DNA of 50,289 nucleotides, from the NCBI GenBank assembly GCA_945878355.1, contig CAMCTC010000028.1, positions 1 to 50,289 of the forward strand, in the 5' to 3' direction. Of this stretch, positions 41,807 through 49,272 are shown piece by piece. The stretch comes from Bordetella parapertussis (GTDB lineage Bacteria; Pseudomonadota; Gammaproteobacteria; Burkholderiales; Burkholderiaceae_C). The translations under genes and the position numbers were made by a program. Position 1 is the stretch's first letter, and each line of letters opens with the position of its first letter. The notes under the pieces are model-generated. The model was not told the DNA's origin and did not search any database. It saw only the letters and a list, made by a program, of their open reading frames with translations.

Positions 41807-41879
41807 CACCGGCGGGTCCTGCACTCAAGCGCAGGTAGCCACCGGCGGGTCCTGCACTCAAGCGCCGGTGGCCACCGGC
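41807..41879. repeat. 33-bp tandem repeat spanning the sulfurtransferase stop codon
   Basis: Two nearly identical units with period 33 start at 41807 and 41840 (CACCGGCGGGTCCTGCACTC core), followed by a partial third unit, CACCGGCGC, at about 41873. The sulfurtransferase stop (TGA on the minus strand, 41858-41860) lies inside the second unit and is repeated in the first. Thirty-three bases is eleven codons, so unit gain would preserve frame. Confidence 0.75.
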
Positions 41880-42724
41880 GCTTGGGGCCTTCCACACCAT
41901 TCGCTCCACGACCCCGGGTACAGCGCCGAACCACCCAGGCCGGCGGCTTCCAGCGCCAGCAGGTTGTGGCATGCGGTGACGCCCGATCCGCACTGCTGGA
42001 CCAGGTCGGCAGGACGGCGGCCGCCGATCAGGTCCTGCCATTCGCTGCGCAGCTGATCGGCCGGTTTGAAGCAACCGTCAGGGCCCAGGTTGTGGCGAAA
42101 AAAGCGGTTGGCGGCGCCCGGGATGTGGCCACCGACCGGGTCTAACGTCTCGTTCTCGCCGCGAAATCGATCGGGCGCGCGCGCGTCGACGATCAAGCGC
42201 GACCCACGACCCAGGCCGTCGAGCAGATCCTCAAAGGCCAGCGTGCTGACCAGCGGCGGGCGCAGCGTGAAACTGCCGCTTGGCCGCGCTGGCACAGCGC
42301 CGGACTGCAGCGCGCCGCCGGCAGCAGCCCAGGCCGCCAAGCCGCCGTCGAGCACCTGCACCGTCGCGTGGCCGACCCAGCGCAGCATCCACCACAGCCG
42401 CGCCGCGTACATCCCGCCCGAGCCGTCGTACGCCACCACCGGCAGGTCGTCCCGAAAACCCAAGGCCGCCAGTCTGGCCGCGAAAGCCTCGCGCGTTGGC
42501 AGCGGGTGGCGCCCGGCGCTGGGCGCGCCAGCCACCGTGCTCTTGGGCGCCGACAGATCGTGGTCCAGGTTCAGGTAGATCGCCCCGGGTATATGGCGCT
42601 CGGCGTGGCTGCGAACGCCCGCACCGGTGTCGCTGAGGTCGAAACTGCAGTCGCACAGCAGCAGCGGCGAGCCGCTGGCCAACAGAGCGCGCAGCGCGGA
42701 GGCGGTGATCAGAGGCTGGGTCAT
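41858..42724 (-). CDS. sseA: 3-mercaptopyruvate sulfurtransferase-like rhodanese
   Basis: A two-domain rhodanese-fold protein of 288 aa. The active-site loop is CGSGVTA with the persulfide-forming Cys245, the signature of mercaptopyruvate sulfurtransferase rather than thiosulfate sulfurtransferase. Other blocks are RHIPGAIYLNLDHDLSAP, VVAYDGSGGMYAARLWWMLR, and HIPGAANRFFRHNLG. The C-terminal seven residues (APVATGA) are encoded by a tandem repeat that also contains the stop codon. It would move sulfur from 3-mercaptopyruvate to thiols or cyanide in the cytoplasm. The start at 42724 is the first ATG of the conserved domain. Confidence 0.93.
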   Translation of the reverse strand: MTQPLITASALRALLASGSPLLLCDCSFDLSDTGAGVRSHAERHIPGAIYLNLDHDLSAPKSTVAGAPSAGRHPLPTREAFAARLAALGFRDDLPVVAYDGSGGMYAARLWWMLRWVGHATVQVLDGGLAAWAAAGGALQSGAVPARPSGSFTLRPPLVSTLAFEDLLDGLGRGSRLIVDARAPDRFRGENETLDPVGGHIPGAANRFFRHNLGPDGCFKPADQLRSEWQDLIGGRRPADLVQQCGSGVTACHNLLALEAAGLGGSALYPGSWSEWCGRPQAPVATGA

Positions 42725-42849
42725 GGTGGGCAGGCTGGTTCTGGGTGGATGGGCATCGCGGCGCAGGCAGGGTCTTGTTCCGGCCTGCGCTTTCGGCTGT
42801 GGTGGCAGGATCACACGCTTGCAATCTAGCGGCAACGCTGCCCCGGAGT

Positions 42850-43344
42850 TCAATCCTCGGCCGACCTCGGCACGAAGGCCTGCAGCGCGGCGCCGGCGAC
42901 CCGGCAGATGCGCCAATCCGGCATCACGATCGCACCCATTTTCTCGTAGAAGCGGATGGCGTTCTCGTTCCAGTCCAGCACGCTCCACTCGAAGCGGCCG
43001 TAATTGCGCGCGTTGGCCAGCGCACCGAGGTGGCTGAGCAAGGCCTTGCCGATGCCCTGGCCACGGCAAGCCGGTTGCACGTACAGGTCCTCCAGGTACA
43101 GCCCAGGCTTGGCCAGAAAGGTCGAGAAGTTGGTGAAGAACAGCGCAAAACCCACGATCCGACCGTCGGTCTCGGCGACCACAGACTCGACCACAGGACG
43201 CTCGCCGAACAGGTGCGGCGACAGCGTCTCGGGCGTGAGCTGCAGAAGATGCGCCAAGTGCTCGAACTCAGCCAGCTCGGTGATCAGGCCGACGATGGCC
43301 GGTACGTCGCGGGGCTGGGCGGGGCGGAGATTGAAATTGATCAT
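42850..43344 (-). CDS. GNAT family N-acetyltransferase
   Basis: A 164-aa acetyl-CoA-dependent acetyltransferase. The acetyl-CoA-binding motif is CRGQGIGKALLSHL, preceded by the strand GLYLEDLYVQPA, and the C-terminal part has WSVLDWNENAIRFYEKMGA. The sequence resembles the diamine N-acetyltransferase (SAT-like) branch, including the GFALFFTNFSTFLAKPG segment. The start at 43344 is supported by the duplicated fragment at 45620, which aligns from the same methionine. Two palindromic 21-base units lie 19-67 bases upstream. Confidence 0.92.
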   Translation of the reverse strand: MINFNLRPAQPRDVPAIVGLITELAEFEHLAHLLQLTPETLSPHLFGERPVVESVVAETDGRIVGFALFFTNFSTFLAKPGLYLEDLYVQPACRGQGIGKALLSHLGALANARNYGRFEWSVLDWNENAIRFYEKMGAIVMPDWRICRVAGAALQAFVPRSAED

Positions 43345-43362
43345 CGCCTGATTCTGGCACCA

Positions 43363-43411
43363 GGCCGAACAGGCCTGTCGGATTGCACGAGGCCGAACAG
43401 GCCTGTCGGAT
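43363..43411. repeat. Two 21-base palindromic units upstream of the GNAT gene
   Basis: Two identical 21-base units at 43363-43383 and 43391-43411 each contain the perfect palindrome ACAGGCCTGT. A degenerate third unit (CCCAACAGACC) follows at about 43421. They lie just upstream of the GNAT start and could be operator sites or a small minisatellite. Confidence 0.55.
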
Positions 43412-43435
43412 GGCGATCGGCCCAACAGACCCGCC

Positions 43436-43457
43436 GGCTGTCGCCGCACCGACAGCC
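43436..43457. promoter_or_regulatory. Inverted repeat shared by both duplicated segments, copy 1
   Basis: GGCTGTCG and CGACAGCC form perfect 8-bp arms around a 6-base spacer. The identical element occurs at 45682-45703, upstream of the alpha/beta hydrolase. Conservation amid diverged flanks suggests a regulator-binding site or structured element. Confidence 0.45.
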
Positions 43458-43588
43458 CTTGCTTGGCGCTGCCCTCTGCAGTGCGGGCATGAGCGCGCCC
43501 TGTACCGGCCGCTGACGGCCACAGTGCCTGCCGCGAGCGGCGCAACCAGACCCCCGCCTCGGGCTTATCCTCGGGCGTGCTGGACAGG

Positions 43589-45310
43589 TCAGTCCAGTTC
43601 GACCTTGCTGGCGTCCAGCAGCGCGCCCTGCAGGTTGCCCTTGATCTCGACGAACTGTCCCACAGCCAGCTGGGCACCCGACAAGCGCCCGAACAGCGTG
43701 CTGACACCATAGCGCACCGTCAGCGTGGCGGGCGCGGCGCCGGCGTATTCGATCTTGTAGACCTGCAGGTCGAACGTATCGGGGCGCACCGCCGTGATCA
43801 GCCCCTTGGCTTCCACGAACTGCATGCCGATCATCGTCGGCGGGGTGGGCGCGATGGCATTGGACAAGCCGCTGACCGGGTAGGCGCTGGCGCAGCCACC
43901 CTCCAGGTCCACCCTCACCGCCTGCAGCTGGCCGGCGGCGTTCACGGCGCCCTTCACTTCGATCGGCGTGCCGGCCACCAAGCAAGACAGTCCACCCCGC
44001 TCGAAATAGGCGTTCGTCAGGTCCAGCGTCAGCGAAGTACCCCGCAGCACTGTCGGCAGATATTTGGCGTACAGCGCATTCAGCACCACCTGCTGGCCGT
44101 TGATGCTGCTGATCACGCCCTTAACCTCAGCATAGCTGTTGCTATTGCTGTTGCTGTTGTTGTCGCTGTCGCTGTCGCTGTCGCTGTTGCTGTTGCTGTT
44201 GCTGTCGCTGCTGTTGTTGGCATCCGATTTGGCAGCGCCGTCGATCTCCAGCACGCTGGCGCTGAAGCCGGTACCGCTGGTGGCCGGCATCAGATAGGCC
44301 TCGATCCGCATGCCCGGTGCCAGCAACGCCGCACTGCCGCGCTTGTAGATGGCCTGGCGCAGGTCGACGGTGATGCTGCCGGTGGCGCCGACCAGTCTGC
44401 TGCGGTCGACGCTGAGCGTGACCAGACCGTTGTCGACCGCGGTGATCAGGCCATGCACCTTGGCACTGCTGGCGCTGACGCCTGCGCTGCGGTCTTTCAC
44501 CGTGCGCGCGATGAACTGCAGGGCCTGGCTGCCCTGGCCGGCCACGCTGCTGTAGAGCTCGACCGCGCTGCCCACCACGGGCACCCAGCCAGCGCTGCGC
44601 TCGGACAGGAAGGTGGTCTGGGCATCGAGCATGAAGGTCTGCGAGCCCAGGGCCGTCGTTTGCACGCTGATGCTGGTGGCCGAGACCGCTGTCACCGTGC
44701 CGGTCACCTCGGTGTGGCGGCTGTTCCAGCCGGCCAGGTCGGTGCTGCCAGCCAGCCGGGTGGCGGCCACCAGGGTGTTGCCCTGCAGGCTGAAGTTGGG
44801 CAGGTCGAAGTCTAGCGCCATCGCGCCGCTGCGGCTGTCCCAGCCGTCGAGTCGGAAGCTCAGGTAGCCCGAGGGTGCCTGCAGGCCCACGTCCAGCATG
44901 CTGCCGTCCAACTGCTGCAACCGTGCGCCGCCAGCCACGTACACCCGCACCTCGGTGGCGTCCACCGGTACGCCGGCGGTGGTCATCAGTGCGCCGGTGC
45001 GGCGAAGCATAGGCAAGTTCAGCAACTGGGGTGTGTCGTAGCGCATCAACTCGGTCTCCCCGGCTGGGCTGAGCACCGTGATGCGGCTGACGCTGATCCA
45101 CACCGCGTCATAGGCCGCCGAGAAGTCGTCGGTAAAGTAGATCGCAGTCTGGGCGTTCTGGGCCTGCTGGATGGGCGCCGCCGCAGGTGCCAGTTCGTTG
45201 GCGCTGGTGTCGCTGTCACCACCGCCGCCGCAGGCAGGCAGCAACAGCGCAAGCCCGATCATCAGGGCCGACAAGGTCAGGGGCGCGCGCTGGGTGGGGA
45301 TCAGGTTCAC
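43589..45310 (-). CDS. Large lipoprotein with DUF4382- and DUF5666-like domains
   Basis: A 573-aa predicted lipoprotein. Signal LMIGLALLLPACGGGGDSD has a lipobox ending in Cys27. The segment AIYFTDDFSAAYDAVWISVS (about 56-75) resembles DUF4382. Several repeated beta-barrel-like units of DUF5666 type follow: VTGTVTAVSATSISVQT, VHGLITAVDNGLVTLSV, VKGVISSINGQQVVLNA and AKGLITAVRPDTFDLQV. A Ser/Asp/Asn-only linker of about 30 residues separates the second and third of these. The start is GTG at 45310 without a clear ribosome binding site. It probably resides at the outer membrane or cell surface; the function is unknown. It is flanked by the duplicated segments. Confidence 0.85.
   Translation of the reverse strand: MNLIPTQRAPLTLSALMIGLALLLPACGGGGDSDTSANELAPAAAPIQQAQNAQTAIYFTDDFSAAYDAVWISVSRITVLSPAGETELMRYDTPQLLNLPMLRRTGALMTTAGVPVDATEVRVYVAGGARLQQLDGSMLDVGLQAPSGYLSFRLDGWDSRSGAMALDFDLPNFSLQGNTLVAATRLAGSTDLAGWNSRHTEVTGTVTAVSATSISVQTTALGSQTFMLDAQTTFLSERSAGWVPVVGSAVELYSSVAGQGSQALQFIARTVKDRSAGVSASSAKVHGLITAVDNGLVTLSVDRSRLVGATGSITVDLRQAIYKRGSAALLAPGMRIEAYLMPATSGTGFSASVLEIDGAAKSDANNSSDSNSNSNSDSDSDSDNNSNSNSNSYAEVKGVISSINGQQVVLNALYAKYLPTVLRGTSLTLDLTNAYFERGGLSCLVAGTPIEVKGAVNAAGQLQAVRVDLEGGCASAYPVSGLSNAIAPTPPTMIGMQFVEAKGLITAVRPDTFDLQVYKIEYAGAAPATLTVRYGVSTLFGRLSGAQLAVGQFVEIKGNLQGALLDASKVELD
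44135..44220. repeat. Hexanucleotide-like microsatellite inside the lipoprotein gene
   Basis: An imperfect array of GCTGTT and GCTGTC units (plus strand), encoding alternating Ser with Asp or Asn on the minus strand. All units are multiples of three, so slippage would change linker length without shifting frame. Confidence 0.8.
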
Positions 45311-45389
45311 GGGAGGATGTCCGGTAGGTAGGGATTGGTTGGGTGCGCCGTTGGCCAGGCCGCGACGTTGAATCCGTACTGTCGGAGTG

Positions 45390-45412
45390 GCAACTTAAGG
45401 CTTTCTTAATTG
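45390..45412. promoter_or_regulatory. AT-rich inverted repeat upstream of the lipoprotein gene
   Basis: GCAACTTAAG and CTTAATTGC form near-perfect arms about 80 bases before the lipoprotein start. It could be an operator or, on the plus strand, a weak hairpin. This is the only AT-rich patch in the 45311-45734 gap. Confidence 0.35.
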
Positions 45413-45521
45413 CAGCGGACGCACCGTCGGCGGCGTGACGTGGTGCAGGTCCCGTGCGCAGGGCCGTCTTGCCGAGCAGGTGGCACCAGGCCGTCGGGCA
45501 CCAGGCCGTCGAGCGCCAGCC

Positions 45522-45620
45522 CAAACGGGCGAGTTGCTCGAGCTCGGCCAACTCGGTGTTCAGGCCGACGATGGCAGACACATCGCGAGGCTCGGCAGGA
45601 CGCAGATCGAATCCGACCAT
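45522..45620 (-). pseudogene. Truncated duplicate of the GNAT gene 5' end
   Basis: From an ATG at 45620 the first 33 codons (containing LRPAEPRDVSAIVGLNTELA) align with the N-terminus of the intact GNAT protein (LRPAQPRDVPAIVGLITELA). After LARL the frame stays open but turns into unrelated low-complexity sequence with no acetyl-CoA motif. It is a partial gene copy created with the surrounding duplication and cannot encode a working acetyltransferase. Confidence 0.8.
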
Positions 45621-45738
45621 GGAGCGATTTTGGTAGCCACATGGCAGCTGCCCGCCAGTGGCTGGCCAACGATGCCGCGCCGGCTGTCGCCGCACCGACA
45701 GCCGTTGCTTGGCGCTGCCCCCTACAGTGCGGGCATGA
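45534..45738. repeat. Duplicated GNAT/hydrolase promoter segment, copy 2
   Basis: Same order and orientation as 43258-43493: truncated GNAT 5' end (minus), a shorter spacer of 59 bases, then the 60-base block ending GTGCGGGCATGAG. In this copy that block leads into the intact alpha/beta hydrolase. Copies 1 and 2 together bracket the lipoprotein gene as direct repeats. Confidence 0.75.
45682..45703. promoter_or_regulatory. Inverted repeat shared by both duplicated segments, copy 2
   Basis: Same 8-bp arms GGCTGTCG/CGACAGCC and same 6-base spacer as at 43436-43457, here 32 bases before the hydrolase ATG. A -10-like TACAGT (45723-45728) follows, ending six bases before the ATG, which would give a leaderless transcript. 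Confidence 0.45.
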
Positions 45739-46646
45739 GTGAAACCTACCAATTGCGGCGCACCAGCCGCAGCCGACAGCTGCCGGTGCGCGGCCTGCAG
45801 TACCACCTGACGCAGTGGGGCGAGCCGGTGGCGGGTCAGCCCTTGCTGGTGATGGTGCATGGCTTCATGGACGTGGGCGCTTCGTTCCAGTTCGTCGTCG
45901 ACGCCATGGCCGACGGCCCGCTGGCCAATCGCTGCATCGTCGCACCCGACTGGCGCGGCTTCGGCCGTACCGAGTCGCCGCCCACCGACAGCTACTGGTT
46001 TGCCGACTACCTGGGCGATCTGGACGCGCTGATCGACGCGCTGTCGCCGGACGCCCCAGTCGACTTGGCCGGTCACAGCATGGGTGGCAACGTCGTGATG
46101 ACGTATGCCGGCGTGCGGCCGCACCGTGTGCGCCGGCTGATCAACCTGGAGGGCTTCGGCCTGCCCGATCAGCCACCGGCCGAAGCGCCCAAACGCCTGA
46201 CGACCTGGCTCGACCAGCTCAAGCAAACCAAGCGGCTCAAACCCTACGCCAGCTTGGCCGAGGTGGCACAGCGGCTGCGCAAGAACAACCCACGGCTGCC
46301 CGCCGACAAAGCGCTGTGGCTGGCTGGCCACTGGTCCGAGGCTTCGTCCGACGGGCTCTGGCACCTGCTGGCCGACGCGGCGCACAAACGCATCAACCCA
46401 GTGATGTTCAGAGCCGCAGAAGCGATCGCCACCTGGTCCGAGATCACCGCGCCGCTGCTGTGGGTGCAGGGCCGCGGCAGCAGGATCGACGGCTACTGGG
46501 CCGGCCGCTACACCCATGCCGAGTTCCAGTCGCGCTTAGCCCATGTGCCCGAGGTGCGGCAGGTGCAGCTCGACGACGCCGGCCACATGCTGCACCATGA
46601 CCAGCCTGAGGCGCTGGCCAGAGCGCTGGAGTCGTTTCTGGCTTGA
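45735..46646 (+). CDS. Alpha/beta hydrolase
   Basis: A 303-aa cytoplasmic hydrolase. The oxyanion motif is HGFMDVGASFQ, the nucleophile elbow is LAGHSMGGNVVM, and the catalytic histidine is in DAGHMLHHDQPEAL. The strand APDWRGFGRTESP is typical of the epoxide-hydrolase/haloperoxidase-like branch. The specific substrate is unknown. The start at 45735 is chosen because the fold begins there and because a -10-like box sits six bases upstream; the frame is open to 45435 through non-homologous sequence. It converges with uvrD with 12 bases between stops. Confidence 0.92.
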   Translation: MSETYQLRRTSRSRQLPVRGLQYHLTQWGEPVAGQPLLVMVHGFMDVGASFQFVVDAMADGPLANRCIVAPDWRGFGRTESPPTDSYWFADYLGDLDALIDALSPDAPVDLAGHSMGGNVVMTYAGVRPHRVRRLINLEGFGLPDQPPAEAPKRLTTWLDQLKQTKRLKPYASLAEVAQRLRKNNPRLPADKALWLAGHWSEASSDGLWHLLADAAHKRINPVMFRAAEAIATWSEITAPLLWVQGRGSRIDGYWAGRYTHAEFQSRLAHVPEVRQVQLDDAGHMLHHDQPEALARALESFLA

Positions 46647-46658
46647 GCCAGCCCAGCG

Positions 46659-49058
46659 TCAATCCACCGGCGTGAGCTTGGCGATCGCCAGCGCCAGCCA
46701 CTTGGCGCCGTGGCGGCCGAAATTGACCTGCGCTCTCGCGTCGGGCCCAGCGCCTTCGAGCGTGAGCACCACGCCCTCGCCGAACTTGGTGTGGAAAACC
46801 CCCTGCCCCACCCGCAGGCCGTGCGACGGCGCCTTGGGGACCAAGGCCGGTGGCGCTGGTGGCGCCGCAGGCCGCCCCGCCACCCGTCCGGCCCCGACCA
46901 CCGAACCCAGGCCGCTGCCTTTTTGCCAGGCCTGCTGGTACTCGCGGGCATAGCCAGACCCGAAGCCCTGGTTGCGCGGCGTCAGCCACTTCAGCGCGCC
47001 TTCTGGCAATTCGTCAAGAAACCGGCTTTTGACGTTGTAACGGGTTTGGCCGTGTAGCAACCGGGTCTGCGAAAAGCTCAGGTACAGGCGCTTGCGGGCT
47101 CGGGTGATCGCCACATACATCAGCCGACGCTCTTCTTCCAGGCCGTCGGCATCGGTGATCGAGTTCTCGTGCGGGAACAGCGACTCCTCCAGCCCGGTGA
47201 TGAAGACGCAGTCGAACTCCAGCCCCTTGGCCGAGTGCACCGTCATCAGTTGGATCGCGTCCTGGCCCGCCTGGGCCTGGTTGTCGCCGGCCTCGAGCGC
47301 CGCGTGGGTCAGGAATGCAGCCAGCGGCGACATGATCTCGCCGGTCTCGGCATCGGGTGTCAAGTCCACCGCCGCCAGCGCGGTCGGTGTGCCCTTGGCC
47401 GGGTTGCCCGCCGCCATCACACCGGGTCCGTGTTCGTCGACCGGCAGCGCCACCGCGTCTTTGCCGAAACCCTCTTGCGTGACGAAGGCCTCGGCCGCGT
47501 TGACCAGCTCCTGCAAGTTCTCAATCCGGTCTGCGCCTTCCTTGTCGGTCGCGTAGAAGTCGAGCAGGCCCGAGCTCGCCAACATCTGCTCGATGATTTC
47601 GCGCAGCGTCAGGCCACGGGTGGCCGCGCGCAGACCGTCGACGAGCGCGTTGAAAGCGACCAGATTGGCGCCTGCTTTGCCGGCCACCGCAGCCACACTC
47701 TGGAACAGGCTGCGGCCGCTGCTGCGCGCAGCGTCCTGCAGCAACTCGACGCTGCGCGCACCGATGCCTCGCGTCGGAAAGTTCACGACCCGCAAGTAAG
47801 AGGTGTCGTCGTTCGGGTTCTCCAGCAGCCGCAGGTAGGCCAATGCGTGCTTGACCTCGGCGCGCTCGAAGAAGCGCAGCCCGCCATAGACCCGGTAAGG
47901 CACGCTGGCGTTGAACAGCGCGCTCTCCATCACCCGGCTCTGCGCATTGCTGCGGTAGAGGATGGCGATCTCGCTGCGCGCGGTGCCGCTGCGGTGCAGT
48001 TGCTGGGCTTCCTCGACCAGCCACTGCGCCTCGGCGTAATCGCTGGTGGCCTCGCTCACGCGCACCGGCTCGCCCGGTCCGGCCTCGGTGCTGAGGTTCT
48101 TGCCCAGGCGCCTGGTGTTGTGGGCGATCAGCGCGTTGGCCGAGTCGAGGATGTTGCCGAAGCTGCGGTAGTTGCGCTCAAGCTTGATGACATGCTGAAC
48201 CCGGTACTCGCGCTCGAAGTCAGCCATGTTGCCAACCTGCGCACCGCGGAAGGCGTAGATGCTCTGGTCATCGTCACCGACCGCGAACACGCTTTGCGTG
48301 CCACCGGGCGGGGCGAACATCTTGATCCATGCATATTGCAGGCGGTTGGTGTCCTGGAACTCGTCGACCAGGATATGGGCGAAACGGTGCTGGTAATGCT
48401 CGCGCAGCGGGGTGTTGTCGCGCAGCAGCTCATAGGTGCGCAGCATCAGCTCGGCGAAATCGACCACCCCCTCGCGCTGGCACTGGTCTTCGTAGGCCTG
48501 GTAGATCTCGACCATCTTGCGCGACTGCGGGTCCTGCGCCGCCACATCCTGCGGCCGCTCGCCGTTGTCCTTGCGCGCGGCGATGAACCAGCTGACCTGC
48601 TTGGGCACGAAGCGCTCTTCGTCGAGCTGCATCGCCTTGATGATGCGTTTGACCGCCGAGAGTGAGTCGGCGGTGTCGAGGATCTGGAACGACTGCGGCA
48701 GCGCGGCGAGCTTCCAGTGCGCGCGCAGAAAGCGGTTGCACAGGCCGTGAAAAGTGCCTATCCACATGCCGCGAACGGCCACCGGCAGCATCGCCGACAG
48801 CCGGTGCAGCATTTCCTTGGCCGCCTTGTTGGTGAAGGTCACCGCCATCAACCCGCCCGGCGAGACCTGGCCAGTGGCCATCAGCCAGGCGATGCGGGTG
48901 GTCAGCACCCGGGTCTTGCCCGATCCGGCGCCGGCCAGGATCAGGCTGGGTCGGGCAGGCAGCGTGACGGCGGCGAGTTGCTCGGGGTTCAGGCCCTTCA
49001 GCAAAGACCCGGTGCCGGGGACTGCGGCGGTGTCCGCCTGAGAGTACTGTTCTTCCAT
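46659..49058 (-). CDS. uvrD: UvrD/PcrA-type DNA helicase II
   Basis: A superfamily 1A 3'-to-5' helicase (799 aa) acting in nucleotide excision and mismatch repair. Motifs in order are the Q-motif LNPEQLAAV, Walker A AGAGSGKTR (42-50), GTFHGLCNRFLRAH, Walker B VDEFQDTNRLQY, DDDQSIYAFRGA, LERNYRS, VHSAKGLEFDCVFITGLEE and YVAITRARKRL. The C-terminal Tudor-like segment HTKFGEGVVLTLEG is present, as in UvrD and PcrA. On the minus strand TAGAAT (49070-49065) ends six bases before the ATG, a possible -10 giving a leaderless mRNA. Length and motifs are ordinary. Confidence 0.96.
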   Translation of the reverse strand: MEEQYSQADTAAVPGTGSLLKGLNPEQLAAVTLPARPSLILAGAGSGKTRVLTTRIAWLMATGQVSPGGLMAVTFTNKAAKEMLHRLSAMLPVAVRGMWIGTFHGLCNRFLRAHWKLAALPQSFQILDTADSLSAVKRIIKAMQLDEERFVPKQVSWFIAARKDNGERPQDVAAQDPQSRKMVEIYQAYEDQCQREGVVDFAELMLRTYELLRDNTPLREHYQHRFAHILVDEFQDTNRLQYAWIKMFAPPGGTQSVFAVGDDDQSIYAFRGAQVGNMADFEREYRVQHVIKLERNYRSFGNILDSANALIAHNTRRLGKNLSTEAGPGEPVRVSEATSDYAEAQWLVEEAQQLHRSGTARSEIAILYRSNAQSRVMESALFNASVPYRVYGGLRFFERAEVKHALAYLRLLENPNDDTSYLRVVNFPTRGIGARSVELLQDAARSSGRSLFQSVAAVAGKAGANLVAFNALVDGLRAATRGLTLREIIEQMLASSGLLDFYATDKEGADRIENLQELVNAAEAFVTQEGFGKDAVALPVDEHGPGVMAAGNPAKGTPTALAAVDLTPDAETGEIMSPLAAFLTHAALEAGDNQAQAGQDAIQLMTVHSAKGLEFDCVFITGLEESLFPHENSITDADGLEEERRLMYVAITRARKRLYLSFSQTRLLHGQTRYNVKSRFLDELPEGALKWLTPRNQGFGSGYAREYQQAWQKGSGLGSVVGAGRVAGRPAAPPAPPALVPKAPSHGLRVGQGVFHTKFGEGVVLTLEGAGPDARAQVNFGRHGAKWLALAIAKLTPVD

Positions 49059-49272
49059 CCATGGATTCTAGGAGCCACGGTGGTGCGAACCGAGCCCGCC
49101 GCAGCGCTCTGCGTAGAATCGACCACCGGGCCCAAATGCTGGCGTCCGGTCACCGCACCAAGCCCCTGACGGGTTGGCGTCGCGGCAGCACCGGGATCCA
49201 GGTCAAGCGCTCGCAGCCTTCGCCGTGGCACTGCACAACGCCTAGGCTCACCGCTACGAAAGCTCATCCGCG

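Larger units (their letters stand above)
43258..43493. repeat. Duplicated GNAT/hydrolase promoter segment, copy 1
   Basis: This segment holds the first 87 bases of the intact GNAT gene (minus strand), a spacer and a 60-base block ending in GTGCGGGCATGAG. It is matched by 45534-45738 in the same orientation. In copy 1 the GNAT gene is complete, but the sequence after ATGAG no longer encodes the hydrolase. The GNAT parts of the two copies are roughly three-quarters identical by eye, and the 60-base blocks differ at only a few positions. Confidence 0.75.

Noticed and set aside
41807..41879. CRISPR-like array
   Set aside because: There are only two full units, the repeats are directly contiguous without unique spacers, and no cas genes occur.
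43363..43411. CRISPR-like array
   Set aside because: There are two units separated by seven bases, with no spacer of normal length and no cas genes.
43258..45738. Insertion sequence or transposon carrying the lipoprotein gene
   Set aside because: No transposase, terminal inverted repeats or short target duplication; the flanking repeats are diverged gene/promoter copies.
47169..48665. A 498-codon plus-strand frame within uvrD
   Set aside because: It is antisense to the helicase motifs and has no start signal or recognisable domain.
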